From: RFSX01 sp965230215
GTDB taxonomy: Bacteria > Bacteroidota > Bacteroidia > Chitinophagales > Saprospiraceae
Assembly: GCA_965230215.1 (NCBI GenBank)
Contig: CBDDKN010000001.1
Coordinates: 806,001 to 870,000, forward strand
DNA: 64,000 bases
Reading direction: 5' to 3'
Positions 17,934 to 27,472 of this stretch are shown one piece after another. The notes below the pieces were generated by a model. It saw nothing but the letters and a program-made list of their open reading frames with translations, did no database searches and was not told where the DNA came from. Within the stretch, counting starts at the first letter, position 1. The number at the start of each line of letters is the position of its first letter. The position numbers and the translations under genes are program-made.

Positions 17934-18752
17934 TTATTTCTTGAAGTCTGCTACACTGAGTCCATTATTGAACTTAATATCAGACCAAGTAACATTTACC
18001 CAAGGTCCGTCTAAAACATCTGCATCCCAATTTGACTTTTTATATCTGCGCTTTGAAGGAATTTTGATGCCTTCAATTTCCTCAAGTTCAACTTCCATAA
18101 GAAAGGGTTCTTCCATTACGCCATAGTCCGCTACCGTAAACAAGAACTGATCAATCAGTAAGGTATTTTTATTGATATAAATCTGGTATATATCTGTGGG
18201 TTTGTTATTGGAAGAAGTGAAACCAATTTTGACGACATCATAAACTTGACCATCTATTTCTCTCTCCCCCACGCTTTCATACTTTAAGCCTGGATCAAGT
18301 AGTTTTTGAAACATGGCGAACCAGTAGTAATTGGTGGGTCTTATAAAAGCAACCCGTTCCAGTGCCAAAGAGTCTTCAATATATGACCCATTATGTCTCA
18401 ACCAGAAAGTATTGCCATCGAATGCTTGCTCAACAGGGCCTTCCATATCAGTATATGATCTCTCATGCACATCGTATTTGCCATAGGATAGCTCCCCTTC
18501 GAATAGGTATTTCTCTGTAGAAACATCTTTCAAACTATCCGGAGTGGCATAAGTATAAGTATACACCACATCTTTTTTCTCCTTCAGTTTATCAATGTCG
18601 CCAATATGCTTTACTGAATTGAATACAAGTTCATGGGCTTTATTCCGGAAGCTAACAGGCGTGTCAATTTGCTTATCAATCACCTGGTCAGATTGGTTAC
18701 ACGCCACAATCGTGAATAGTGTGATCAACAGTACTAAATATGATCTCATCAT
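17934..18752 (-). CDS. Lipoprotein, DUF6503-like
   Basis: 272 residues; lipobox IVAC with Cys18 followed by NQSDQ. The body follows a LolA/outer-membrane-lipoprotein-sorting-like pattern of long beta strands: YTYTYATPDSLKDVSTEKYLFEGELSYG, DGQVYDVVKIGF, DIYQIYINKNTLLIDQFLFTV, IKIPSKRRYKKSNWDADVLDG. This matches my memory of DUF6503 proteins of Bacteroidota, which are periplasmic or surface lipoproteins of unknown role; the assignment is from recognition, not a search. No operon partner is evident. Confidence 0.72.
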   Translation of the reverse strand: MMRSYLVLLITLFTIVACNQSDQVIDKQIDTPVSFRNKAHELVFNSVKHIGDIDKLKEKKDVVYTYTYATPDSLKDVSTEKYLFEGELSYGKYDVHERSYTDMEGPVEQAFDGNTFWLRHNGSYIEDSLALERVAFIRPTNYYWFAMFQKLLDPGLKYESVGEREIDGQVYDVVKIGFTSSNNKPTDIYQIYINKNTLLIDQFLFTVADYGVMEEPFLMEVELEEIEGIKIPSKRRYKKSNWDADVLDGPWVNVTWSDIKFNNGLSVADFKK

Positions 18753-18841
18753 TTTGTTTTATTTCTTAACAATGATTGAATACATGAGTTCTGACCTAGT
18801 GATATGAATTGTAAGAGCCATGACTTTTCGCAGATATGGCC

Positions 18842-19450
18842 TCATCTCTTGGAAGGCTTGGTGAAAAGCAGATATAGGTTATAGACCGGTAAGAATGCTT
18901 TCCAAACAGGCTCCTTCATATCACGCATTCTCTTGAAAGCCAGAACATGAAAAACAACCAGGATCAAGCCATAACCAACTACAAAAATAATTGGCGCTAA
19001 TATTCCAATTATCTCCTCTGTAGAAAAGTTAGAATCCCTATTTAGTTTATTAATTTGATGCATGATAAAAGAACCAGCAAAACCGGGCAGGTAATACACA
19101 CATGCACTCAATCCAAGCAGCAATACTGTTAATGCTCTGAAGTTACCGCGACTTATTCTTCCTCTTATCGAGAAGATATCCTTTAGATAAAGAGTCTGTT
19201 TTCTGCCTTCGTAAAGGTAATCAGCCCAATAATACTTTTTACCATCAATCTGAATCACATCGTACTTTGATAGCAACTGTGGTTCTATCAGAGTTGAATC
19301 ATTTATGTAAACATCAGATCCCTTATCCATTTTACTTAGAATCCAATTTCCAGAATTAAAATCTATAGTGGCAAGAATACAGCCCAGCGCATTATCAATT
19401 ATCTGATAAGTATGCTCGTCGCTATGATATATCCTGGATCCTTTTTTCAA
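18842..19450 (-). CDS. FHA-like domain fused to a DUF805-type membrane domain
   Basis: 202 residues, TTG start. Residues about 1-85 look like a degenerate forkhead-associated fold: DVYINDSTLIEPQLLSKYDVIQIDGKKYYW matches the v-x-x-N-x-x-x-[LI]-x-x-x-x-L-x-x-x-D-x-I-x-[IV]-x-x-x-x-[FY] end of FHA domains. Residues 95-202 match DUF805: IRGRISRGNFRAL, three helices, then FKRMRDMKEPVWKAFLPVYNLYLL. FHA domains bind phosphothreonine, but the canonical Arg, Ser and His residues are not obvious here, so binding is doubtful. Function unknown; the next gene (19496-20197) is another membrane protein in the same direction. Confidence 0.65.
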   Translation of the reverse strand: MKKGSRIYHSDEHTYQIIDNALGCILATIDFNSGNWILSKMDKGSDVYINDSTLIEPQLLSKYDVIQIDGKKYYWADYLYEGRKQTLYLKDIFSIRGRISRGNFRALTVLLLGLSACVYYLPGFAGSFIMHQINKLNRDSNFSTEEIIGILAPIIFVVGYGLILVVFHVLAFKRMRDMKEPVWKAFLPVYNLYLLFTKPSKR

Positions 19451-19495
19451 GATTTGTAAAGTGAAAGCTAATACTTAGTGTCTTATGATATACAA

Positions 19496-20197
19496 TTAAT
19501 TCAGACTTATAATTTCTTTGTATTTATGATATAGCCAGAACGCCAGCAAGGCCCTCATTAAGGGCTGATATATAATGCTAAAGTACTCTATAAAAGTACC
19601 AATAGCTTTTGATGACCAAAACTCGTTTCCAAATGCAAGCAGATTTCCAATACCCCAAAACAATAACAGGTAAGACAATATTGTATCTCGGCGGTCACCT
19701 CCTAATAAGGAAATACCATAACAGATATTACCCAATGAAAAAGCTACTATGAACAGCCCAAACATGGCATAACCCAAAAGGCCTGCATGATCCATATTCA
19801 CTTGTATCATTTCCTGTAATGTGCTGGTATCTGCTTGCAGGTAATCTCTTCGAAGGTTGTTCAAATAAAAAAAGACAAACATCTGCCTGAATATTTCAGT
19901 GAATGAAAAAACAGCAAAGAATGTAAAACCAAGCATTGTGAACCCAGGACTCTTTTTAAACTGAACCAGCAGAAATCCCAACATCGATATCAAAACAAAC
20001 AGGCAATGTACAATAATCCAGAACCTGTTGGCTATATACGTTGGATTCTCATACAATTTAAGCCTATCTTCAAAGCCTAAGTCTCCGAGGCTAAACAAGC
20101 TGGAATGAATGCCTAGTGTTGTTATAACAGATAATAAGCAACATATGGCTGCAACAAATATAAAGTTGTGTTTTTGTATGTTTTGGATGTAACTCAT
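19496..20197 (-). CDS. Six-helix membrane protein, possibly DUF4386-like
   Basis: 233 residues with about six hydrophobic helices (near 13-33, 56-76, 86-110, 141-165, 172-190, 204-222). The second and third helices (FWIIVHCLFVLISMLGFLLV and GFTMLGFTFFAVFSFTEIFRQ) and the loop layout resemble DUF4386 proteins, but I cannot confirm it. No catalytic residues stand out. It precedes the FHA-like/DUF805 gene by 45 bp in the same direction. Confidence 0.68.
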   Translation of the reverse strand: MSYIQNIQKHNFIFVAAICCLLSVITTLGIHSSLFSLGDLGFEDRLKLYENPTYIANRFWIIVHCLFVLISMLGFLLVQFKKSPGFTMLGFTFFAVFSFTEIFRQMFVFFYLNNLRRDYLQADTSTLQEMIQVNMDHAGLLGYAMFGLFIVAFSLGNICYGISLLGGDRRDTILSYLLLFWGIGNLLAFGNEFWSSKAIGTFIEYFSIIYQPLMRALLAFWLYHKYKEIISLN

Positions 20198-20266
20198 GAT
20201 ACTGGCCTAAGAATATTTGACAATAATAATTAACCTATGTCTTTAACAAAAAAGAAGAAAGAAATA

Positions 20267-21019
20267 TTACATATCTTTCTTTGCAACATAAAAGCCATAA
20301 CTATAATACGCTTTGTATTTCTTGTATAAATCAATTTCGCTCTTATTGTCCTCAACAACCTTAGTCGCCAATTCAGAATATTTATGCGCTTCCAAGAAGC
20401 TTGCAAATCGCTTCTCTAAGGGTGCATAATATTGCTTCAACCAACTGTCCTCAGATAAATAAAAATAACCAGCTAAAGAATAACCATTCCCTTCAAGTAA
20501 GCTTATCTTATTGGATGCCGTATCTATTTCCGGGTAAGCTTGATTCCAGAAATCTTCTACCTCCTTTGGTCTGGTGCCTGTTATCCAAGTGATCTCACTC
20601 ACAGCCAGATATCCACCTGGCCTTAGATAATCTTTCCAAAGTTTGATACCATTTTCAAACCCAATATTATAAATCGCCCCTTCAGACCAAATGAGATCAA
20701 GCGAATTCTCTGGAAATTCCAAATCATCAATAGATTGTTCAAGGCTCCTTACTCGATCATGTACCCCAGCCTCTTCAGCTCTCTTATCCAGTTCTTCCAA
20801 AAATGGAGAAAACAAATCAACGGCGGTCACATCCGCATTGAGGTTTTCGGCCAGGGTAATGGTTTGACCGCCAGAACCACATCCCAAATCTGCGACCTTC
20901 AAAACACGATCTTGTGGTAAATTAACAAAGCTTAGTGCCTTCAGCGTATCTTCTTTGCTTCCTGGCCCCTGCCTATCTGTGCCCTTATGAAGATCAATAA
21001 TAAGTTCCAGTTCAGTCAT
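20267..21019 (-). CDS. Class I SAM-dependent methyltransferase
   Basis: 250 residues. Motif I is VLKVADLGCGSGGQTITLA, followed by the acidic end of strand 2 (VTAVDLFSPFLEEL), motif II NSLDLIWSEGAIYNIGF and the post-II LRPGGYLAVSEITW. The family resembles UbiE/cyclopropane-type small-molecule methyltransferases; the substrate cannot be predicted. Start at ATG 21019, directly adjacent to the TAG of the thioesterase gene (no spacer), so translation is probably coupled. Confidence 0.88.
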   Translation of the reverse strand: MTELELIIDLHKGTDRQGPGSKEDTLKALSFVNLPQDRVLKVADLGCGSGGQTITLAENLNADVTAVDLFSPFLEELDKRAEEAGVHDRVRSLEQSIDDLEFPENSLDLIWSEGAIYNIGFENGIKLWKDYLRPGGYLAVSEITWITGTRPKEVEDFWNQAYPEIDTASNKISLLEGNGYSLAGYFYLSEDSWLKQYYAPLEKRFASFLEAHKYSELATKVVEDNKSEIDLYKKYKAYYSYGFYVAKKDM

Positions 21020-21460
21020 CTATACTTGATTGTTTATATACCATTTATTTAGCTTCTCTTTTGCTTCAAGCGATAAAGGAGAACTACCAGATTTATCATT
21101 TTTTACCTGCACTATCACCGTCTCCCCACTGGCAACACATATCCCATTTTGAAATAGCTTTTGGTAAAAAATCAAAGAACTGGTTCCTATCTTGCTTATC
21201 CCAGTTCCAATATCCACATGCCCAGGCCATTTTACTTCATTTAAAAAATCCAGTTTCAAGGAAGCAATTACAAAACTTGATCCCGGGGATAACACAGGAT
21301 CATCATCATTATAAAGTACTTCAACTCGGCCGGTCTCCAGAAAACTTGAGAATACAGCATTATTAACATGACCTTGCCTGTCGGTATCAGAATATCTTAA
21401 TTTATCATGTGTGATCAATGGAAATTCATCAAGTGCAAAATCCTTAGCCATTCCTCTCAT
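21020..21460 (-). CDS. Acyl-CoA thioesterase, 4HBT (hot-dog) family
   Basis: 146 residues. RYSDTDRQGHVNNAVFSSFLETGRVEVLY is the hot-dog signature D-x-[DF]-x-x-x-H-V-N-N-x-x-[YF]-x-x-x-x-E-x-x-R of 4-hydroxybenzoyl-CoA/YbgC-type thioesterases with the catalytic Asp. It hydrolyses acyl-CoA thioesters. ATG start touches the stop of the giant secreted esterase gene, and its own stop touches the methyltransferase start, so three unrelated products are linked with zero spacers. Confidence 0.88.
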   Translation of the reverse strand: MRGMAKDFALDEFPLITHDKLRYSDTDRQGHVNNAVFSSFLETGRVEVLYNDDDPVLSPGSSFVIASLKLDFLNEVKWPGHVDIGTGISKIGTSSLIFYQKLFQNGICVASGETVIVQVKNDKSGSSPLSLEAKEKLNKWYINNQV

Positions 21461-24400
21461 TTATTGTTTTATAATTTTTTGTGTTTGAACTTCCTGGCTC
21501 TGTCTATCAACAATCCGAATCAAGTATAAGCCCTCTGATAAAGAGGACATATTCATATAATGCAAAGTAGTTGAAGCCCTTACTGAAGATATAAGCCTTC
21601 CGACCGCATCCACCAACTCAATTCTGTAATCTGAAAGCTTGCCTTCGATTACCAATTCATCTCCAACAGGATTTGGATAGATGCTGAGCCAAGGATTATC
21701 TTGCAATTGATCTTCGGTTGAAGAGATAAAGTCTGGATCATAGAAACCAAAATCAATGGTGTTATTCCCACTGGCGTCGTAGTCAAAATAACAATTGAAT
21801 GGATCACCATCATTTAATGGTTCTCCATCTGGCGTCAATGTTACAATCCCTGACATAATATCCGTAAAGGCATTTCCTGAACCATTATTATCAAAATCAA
21901 TATCATTATCAGCGTCTGCTACAAAACCATTGGTTGACACAAACCCTTCAAGCGGTTCACCAGGTCCCCAGTTATCTACACTCCATACAAATACAACATA
22001 ATTGCCGGGTTGTAATCCTGAAAAACTGTAATAGCCCTCTTCATCCGTGACCTGCACACCACCAAAGCCCTGCCAATCAGGGATATCATCCCCATCTGAA
22101 TCACTCCAAATGACTAGAGAAACACCTGGAATACCTGGCTCATTTGGCTCATTGATGCCGTTTCGATTGTAATCATTCCAAACCCTGTTTCCTATTGATA
22201 CGATCCCAGGTGAGACTTGCTGCTCACAATCATTATAACAAAAGGCCATATCGTTGATAGCCTTTATCATTTCATTGCCCATCGCTTTTCCAATATTTAG
22301 AAATGTGAGGGCATTGTTATTGAAGTGATGAATTGCATCCAGGGGAGACTCTGATGCATCCATATAATATTGTTTCGTTTCGACGAATCCAACTCTTCCT
22401 CCATATATAGAATCATTACATCCAACAGACTCTTGTGCAACTGAAACAATATCCTGCATATCCCTAACCCAAAGATCATTGCTTCTTTCAAATCCACCAT
22501 GACCTGAATTGACTACCACAAAAGGCAAATCTTCATTATCCAAATCTGTACGCACATCTCTTATCAGATTATGAAGGTTGATTTCATATTCGTCTAAGAA
22601 GCTTTGAGAAGCGCCATCATTCCATCCCTGAAACCAGGCAAAACCCGATAATTCATAATCACTTGTACTTAAATCCGGAAACTCCTGATCAAGATTATCT
22701 AATACCTGATTCACTGTCTCTATCATTGAAGAATAAAATGCCCCGATAGTACCACCTGAAGAAGGCGGACGAAAATCCTCAGCCAGACTCTTTCCTCCCC
22801 ATGCCGTTTTTATAATAAGAATAGGATCCTCGTAATAATTGTCGAGTTGGTGAGCAAACATCAACTCAGTACCAATAAGGTTATTGTTGTTCCCTTGGCC
22901 CACAGTGACATGCGTTCTGATGGTATCACCGTCATTAGCAAAATACAAATAGGCATCATCCAAACTTGTCCAGTCACCCGGACGACCTATCTCTGCCCAA
23001 TCTCCATTCACATCATTAGAAACCACATCAACAAGACTTCCCGGATCACCTTCAGGATCATCGATGGTTCCAAATCCTTCCATATTGGATTGCCCAGCCA
23101 AAACAAATACTCTTAATTTACCTGGTGTTTTTTCCTGCCTCGTGACGATAGGAACATAACCACGCTCCATGCCAGGAGGAGGTGTAACAATTATCCCGGG
23201 GTCAAGCGTAGCAATATTACCGATCTCAGGATCGGCCATGTAATCATCTGTATGGCTCCAGTTAGCATGAATCAATTCAGCTCTCTGCTGCATCAGTGAT
23301 CTTATATTATCAGGAAGATTGGCATGTACAATAGCTGGTTGATCAACAAATCGATACCAGTAATAAGTTAGTGTCGTGCCATCTTCGAGGTCTGTCGTAA
23401 AAGGCCCAGCTGAAGGACCAGGCGTATTCCATGGACCATCAGGATCCTGCCACTGGCAATCGGGCTCCAGCGGCGTTAGATATGTGATCTCGGTTCGTGG
23501 CATCACAGGTACATCAACATCAAGTAAATTTGTAGAAGCCGGTATTGATTGCGCATCTACCGGGCGCCAACGTTCATCAGGATCAAGCTTAAAATATTCC
23601 GGGAGTACAAATCTGCCTTCATCTTCATAAACCGTATTAAGGTCAAATTCAAAACCCATGATGTTTTCATTGAGCTGGATATTGTCTATATAATTGAGAT
23701 CAATTGGATATTCCATTCCAGCTCCAGATATCTCACCTGCCATGGCTCCACCATTATTTACAAAAGGTACCCTATGAACACCACTTTGTAAGAATCCTGG
23801 CTCTACAACTGATCCACCATTGAACCATTCTTCCATAGCACTCCAAAGAGCATCTTCGGAATAAACGGAAATCTGATTGAGCACCATTGAATTATCTTCA
23901 TTACTGGCAGGAAAGTGTAAGCGCTCGATTTTTGCATACTTGTCTCCATTTTCGTCTTCAGACATCAAAGCGGGTGATTGCGCATGCTCAATTCCGAATC
24001 CAATGTTAGGCTCAGAAGGTCTTGAATCAAGAAATAAGCCTTCTAAACTTGGATCATTGAGTACGGGCTCCGTCCAGAATGTTGGCATAAAAAAAGTAGC
24101 AGGTCCTTTGAAATTTGTTGAATTCAAAAACAAGGTCCAGCATTGATTGCCAGTCTCTATATCTACGCCATTCGTGGTTTCCATAGGCTCAGTCAGTGGC
24201 AAAGGAGAGTAACCGTAACCAAGCATTTCTCCATTCAGGCTTTGTGCAAGATTTAAGCCGTCAGGAGCCCAAAGCAATCTGTTTGAAAGCTGTGCTACGC
24301 CATATTTGCCTCCTGGAGAACTCCAGTCTCTTTGCCCGTTCGGTAACAGACCACTTCTCCCCGCTCCCGGACCATTCGCCCAGGCATAAAAGTTATGAGA

Positions 24401-24754
24401 AACACCACCCATAATAAACTTTGGAATTCTGGTGCCAAATCTTGTATCATGCCACCAACCTAAACCTCCTTCTATGGTCGTGTAAAACTGATCTGGCTCA
24501 TTTCCCGTGCGTTGGGTTGTCATCCAGCATCCTGCAAGCCCCATTTGAAAGTCAAAGGGTCCGGGATATTCTTTGAAAATCGGCCAGGCCGCACTGTATG
24601 TCGTATAACCTGAGCCAAATTGCTTATCGGGTACATCCTGGGTGGATATCCATGCAAATCCAGTTCTGCTAGCGTCTATTACCTGAGCGTCCAAACGAAT
24701 CGATAAAAAAAGAAAAGTAAATATGATGAATACTATTGATCGAATATTATGCAT
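21461..24754 (-). CDS. Giant secreted T9SS protein with SASA-type carbohydrate esterase and SdrD-like domains
   Basis: 1097 residues. Signal peptide 1-23 (ending RLDAQ). Residues about 24-545 are an unrecognised region that reads like the 'secreted protein with long beta domains' class. From 548 the sialate O-acetylesterase/CE6-like (SASA) domain begins: VFVLAGQSNMEGFG (nucleophile Ser556), FAWFQGWND (about 706-714) and DAIHHF (about 806-811) with the D-x-x-H pair. An SdrD-type B-like domain follows at about 852-990 (SIGNRVWNDYNRNGINEPNEP, YYSFSGLQPGNYVVFVW). Residues 1010-1097 form a T9SS type A sorting domain (LSIYPNPVGDELVI). It likely deacetylates polysaccharides at the cell surface. Confidence 0.88.
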   Translation of the reverse strand: MHNIRSIVFIIFTFLFLSIRLDAQVIDASRTGFAWISTQDVPDKQFGSGYTTYSAAWPIFKEYPGPFDFQMGLAGCWMTTQRTGNEPDQFYTTIEGGLGWWHDTRFGTRIPKFIMGGVSHNFYAWANGPGAGRSGLLPNGQRDWSSPGGKYGVAQLSNRLLWAPDGLNLAQSLNGEMLGYGYSPLPLTEPMETTNGVDIETGNQCWTLFLNSTNFKGPATFFMPTFWTEPVLNDPSLEGLFLDSRPSEPNIGFGIEHAQSPALMSEDENGDKYAKIERLHFPASNEDNSMVLNQISVYSEDALWSAMEEWFNGGSVVEPGFLQSGVHRVPFVNNGGAMAGEISGAGMEYPIDLNYIDNIQLNENIMGFEFDLNTVYEDEGRFVLPEYFKLDPDERWRPVDAQSIPASTNLLDVDVPVMPRTEITYLTPLEPDCQWQDPDGPWNTPGPSAGPFTTDLEDGTTLTYYWYRFVDQPAIVHANLPDNIRSLMQQRAELIHANWSHTDDYMADPEIGNIATLDPGIIVTPPPGMERGYVPIVTRQEKTPGKLRVFVLAGQSNMEGFGTIDDPEGDPGSLVDVVSNDVNGDWAEIGRPGDWTSLDDAYLYFANDGDTIRTHVTVGQGNNNNLIGTELMFAHQLDNYYEDPILIIKTAWGGKSLAEDFRPPSSGGTIGAFYSSMIETVNQVLDNLDQEFPDLSTSDYELSGFAWFQGWNDGASQSFLDEYEINLHNLIRDVRTDLDNEDLPFVVVNSGHGGFERSNDLWVRDMQDIVSVAQESVGCNDSIYGGRVGFVETKQYYMDASESPLDAIHHFNNNALTFLNIGKAMGNEMIKAINDMAFCYNDCEQQVSPGIVSIGNRVWNDYNRNGINEPNEPGIPGVSLVIWSDSDGDDIPDWQGFGGVQVTDEEGYYSFSGLQPGNYVVFVWSVDNWGPGEPLEGFVSTNGFVADADNDIDFDNNGSGNAFTDIMSGIVTLTPDGEPLNDGDPFNCYFDYDASGNNTIDFGFYDPDFISSTEDQLQDNPWLSIYPNPVGDELVIEGKLSDYRIELVDAVGRLISSVRASTTLHYMNMSSLSEGLYLIRIVDRQSQEVQTQKIIKQ

Positions 24755-24854
24755 GTCTTATTTCATATTAATCCTAATATAATTTCAAGATATTAAAAAA
24801 ACTCAGGACCAATGGAAGGTAACATTTGAGATTAAATATGGCTCGAAACCCAAT

Positions 24855-25730
24855 TCAGTATTTATAGATTCGCCGATAATGAACTGAGCCGGCCTTATCA
24901 AACAGCTTCATAAAATGAAAACCGCTATTTAATTCAGGGCAACTGACCTTATTTCGTCCTCCAATTAATTCCTGTTTATACGTTAGGCGCCCATCTAGAT
25001 TGTACACTGATAATGAAACAAATTCAGAATTCTTATTATCGATATAAAAGCTGTGAGTAAATGGGTTTGGATATGGCCATATATTAGAAACTTCACTATC
25101 ACTTAATGATGTTGTCTTAATCAATTGAACATTATCAATTGTAAAACGACTATGTCCATTAAGTTCAGAATTGATATAGTTCCCACCAAGAGCATGAAAA
25201 ACAAGCTGTATTGAATCCAGACCGAGAATGATGTTAGAATCAATCGAATAAGTCCTTTTTTCGAATTCCACATTCTCTGTAGATATTGTATCAGATATAA
25301 TAGTATTGGCATTATCTGAACGCAAAACCTCGAAGAGACAGGCCCCCCGCCCTGATAACAACTCACATTTATAATTATATTTTATCTGCTTAACGTCCCG
25401 GAGAGACACCGTTTGTTTAATTGTTCCAGGGTATAATTCATTAATGCCCAAAGAAGTGGGCTCCAGAAAAACAGCGTATTCACCTTCTTCTGCGTCGCTT
25501 GTCCTGCCAACGGGCATACTCACATAGAAAGGAGGGTTGTAGCTATTGAAGTGTTTCCAGTCAAGAGGATTATACAGGACTATATTGGCATCAGATGTTA
25601 CTATAGAATCCCATTCTTCAAAACCATTATTCAGTACTTGTCCTGCTAAGGGTGTAATAAAAGCAAAGCCAACAATACAATATAACAATATGATTCTAAA
25701 TGGTATCCTCAATTTCCAGCTAACTGGCAT
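24855..25730 (-). CDS. Secreted T9SS protein with carbohydrate-binding-like domain
   Basis: 291 residues: signal peptide ending FITPLAGQ, then NGFEEWDSIVTSDANIVLYNPLDWKHFNSY, the start of a PCMD/CBM-like jelly-roll often found at the N-terminus of Bacteroidota surface proteins ('N-G-[FS]-E-x-W'). It ends with a type A sorting domain (SEVSNIWPYPNPFTHSFYIDN to RRIYKY). Probably a surface ligand-binding protein; no catalytic residues recognised. Divergent from the small lipoprotein gene at 25799. Confidence 0.75.
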   Translation of the reverse strand: MPVSWKLRIPFRIILLYCIVGFAFITPLAGQVLNNGFEEWDSIVTSDANIVLYNPLDWKHFNSYNPPFYVSMPVGRTSDAEEGEYAVFLEPTSLGINELYPGTIKQTVSLRDVKQIKYNYKCELLSGRGACLFEVLRSDNANTIISDTISTENVEFEKRTYSIDSNIILGLDSIQLVFHALGGNYINSELNGHSRFTIDNVQLIKTTSLSDSEVSNIWPYPNPFTHSFYIDNKNSEFVSLSVYNLDGRLTYKQELIGGRNKVSCPELNSGFHFMKLFDKAGSVHYRRIYKY

Positions 25731-25798
25731 AAATTCATTAACAAATCAAAAAATAATGATATTTTAAGATACAATATTATCAAAACAAATTACCAACC

Positions 25799-26128
25799 AT
25801 GAAATTGAAAATCTTATTAATTCTGTTTATAAGTTTCCTCTTCATCACATGTGTTGATGAAAACGCAGATAAATGGGAATTACAAGTTGAAAACAGATTC
25901 AGTATAGATTTAGATATTTACATCACCACCAATATCCAATCTGAGCCATTTACCTATCTGACAACTGTAGCATCTGGAGCAACTGTTAATGAAGTCGGTT
26001 TTTTCGAATATGAAACGACATATTTTTTACAAGCCAGAGATATCGATGGTCTTCTCTATGATGAGTTTGTCATTTTGACAAAAGACAGTTCAGTGGGTCC
26101 ATCGTGCTTATGGGTATTGGAACCATAA
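25799..26128 (+). CDS. Small lipoprotein, unknown
   Basis: 109 residues: lipobox FITC (Cys19) with VDENADKW after it. The mature part is about 90 residues of predicted beta-rich structure (RFSIDLDIYITTNIQSEPFTYL, GATVNEVGFFEYETTYFLQARDID). No family recognised. First of two plus-strand genes between minus-strand blocks; the DUF418 gene starts 116 bp later. Confidence 0.62.
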   Translation: MKLKILLILFISFLFITCVDENADKWELQVENRFSIDLDIYITTNIQSEPFTYLTTVASGATVNEVGFFEYETTYFLQARDIDGLLYDEFVILTKDSSVGPSCLWVLEP

Positions 26129-26243
26129 TTTATCCATAGTATTTTCACTTTGAACTCATACATCTCCTATTTGAAGGTGAATTAAAAGACTTACACACCT
26201 CATATAGATGCAATTATTATAACCAACAATCATTTAACAGAAT

Positions 26244-27443
26244 ATGACTGACCAAGCTGCTTCACCTGTACTTTCATCAGATAGAATTCAATCACTTGAT
26301 CTTCTTAGAGGCTTCGCACTATTAGGGATTCTCATAATGAATATTACTTCATTCAGTCACATTGGCACAGCCTACATCAATCCTTTGGTTGGTGCTGGTA
26401 TCGAAGAGCACAATGCACCAATTCATGCATTTGCGTACCTCTTCGCTGACATGAGATTCATGAGTTTATTTTCTATATTATTTGGTGCAGGGATCATGCT
26501 TTTCAGCAATAACATCAAGAGAAAAAACAAATCTGCTGTCAAGTATCATTACAAACGTATGTTTTGGTTATTGATCTTCGGTATGATTCATGCCTATTTG
26601 ATCTGGCTGGGCGACATACTTGTTCCGTATGCGATTTGTGGTTCGATTGTATTTCTGATGAGAAACCTAAAAATTAGAACCCTGGCTATTATAGCTGGTT
26701 TCCTTTTTGTCATCCCAACAGCACTCTCTCTGTTGACCTATTTTGGAGCCCCGCAAGAAACACTGGAAAGCAGTTTTGCATTCTGGACACCTACACAGGA
26801 AGCCATAGATTCTGAAACGTCGGCATACCTGGGCTCTTATTTAGACCAGATGCCTCAACGCGTTAACGATGCCATATTCCTTCAGACCTTTCTATTCCTA
26901 ACTGAACAGATGTGGAGGATTCTATCGATGATGATCCTTGGCATGATACTCTTCAAAAAAGATATCATTACGGCGCAACGGGACAAATCATTTTATAAAA
27001 AGATGTTTATCAGTTTTTTCAGTTTTGGACTATTGCTGTCAGCGGTAGGGCTCACGAGGTCTTATAGCAAAGAATGGGATGGTATCTGGGTCATGAATAT
27101 TGGTCATCATTACAATTACATTGCCTCTGCTTTTATGGCACTTGGATACCTTGCATTTATAATGTTATGGAGTCAATCCGATTTATTCGGCAAACTTCAA
27201 AGCCGCTTGAAGGCTGTTGGCCGTTTGGCCTTTACAAACTACATCCTTACATCAGTAATATGCATTACCATATTCTATGGTCATGGGCTCGGATTATTTG
27301 GGCAACTAGATCGTTTGGAACAATGGTTTGTCATCATATTGGTATGGATGATTATACTCGCGATATCACAACCGATCTTAAAGAAATATGGGAAAGGTCC
27401 TTTGGAAGCCCTATGGCGAAAACTGACCTATGGCTGGAAATGA
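26244..27443 (+). CDS. DUF418 family (YeiB-like) membrane protein
   Basis: 399 residues. It opens RIQSLDLLRGFALLGILIMNITSFSH, the YeiB/DUF418 N-terminal signature (D-x-x-R-G-x-A-x-x-G-[IV]-x-x-x-N). About ten helices follow, and the C-terminal DUF418 domain is seen in AVGRLAFTNYILTSVICITIFYGHGLGLFG and KYGKGPLEALWRKLTYG (G-P-x-E-x-x-W-R-x-x-[TS]). These proteins are predicted inner-membrane transporters or acyltransferase relatives. Convergent with the gene at 27473. Confidence 0.92.
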   Translation: MTDQAASPVLSSDRIQSLDLLRGFALLGILIMNITSFSHIGTAYINPLVGAGIEEHNAPIHAFAYLFADMRFMSLFSILFGAGIMLFSNNIKRKNKSAVKYHYKRMFWLLIFGMIHAYLIWLGDILVPYAICGSIVFLMRNLKIRTLAIIAGFLFVIPTALSLLTYFGAPQETLESSFAFWTPTQEAIDSETSAYLGSYLDQMPQRVNDAIFLQTFLFLTEQMWRILSMMILGMILFKKDIITAQRDKSFYKKMFISFFSFGLLLSAVGLTRSYSKEWDGIWVMNIGHHYNYIASAFMALGYLAFIMLWSQSDLFGKLQSRLKAVGRLAFTNYILTSVICITIFYGHGLGLFGQLDRLEQWFVIILVWMIILAISQPILKKYGKGPLEALWRKLTYGWK

Positions 27444-27472
27444 TACATTTAGCCTTTGATCTGTAAGACCAA

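Noticed and set aside
18842..19180. True phosphothreonine-binding FHA domain
   Set aside because: The canonical Arg and Ser/His residues are not visible, so only an FHA-like fold is claimed.
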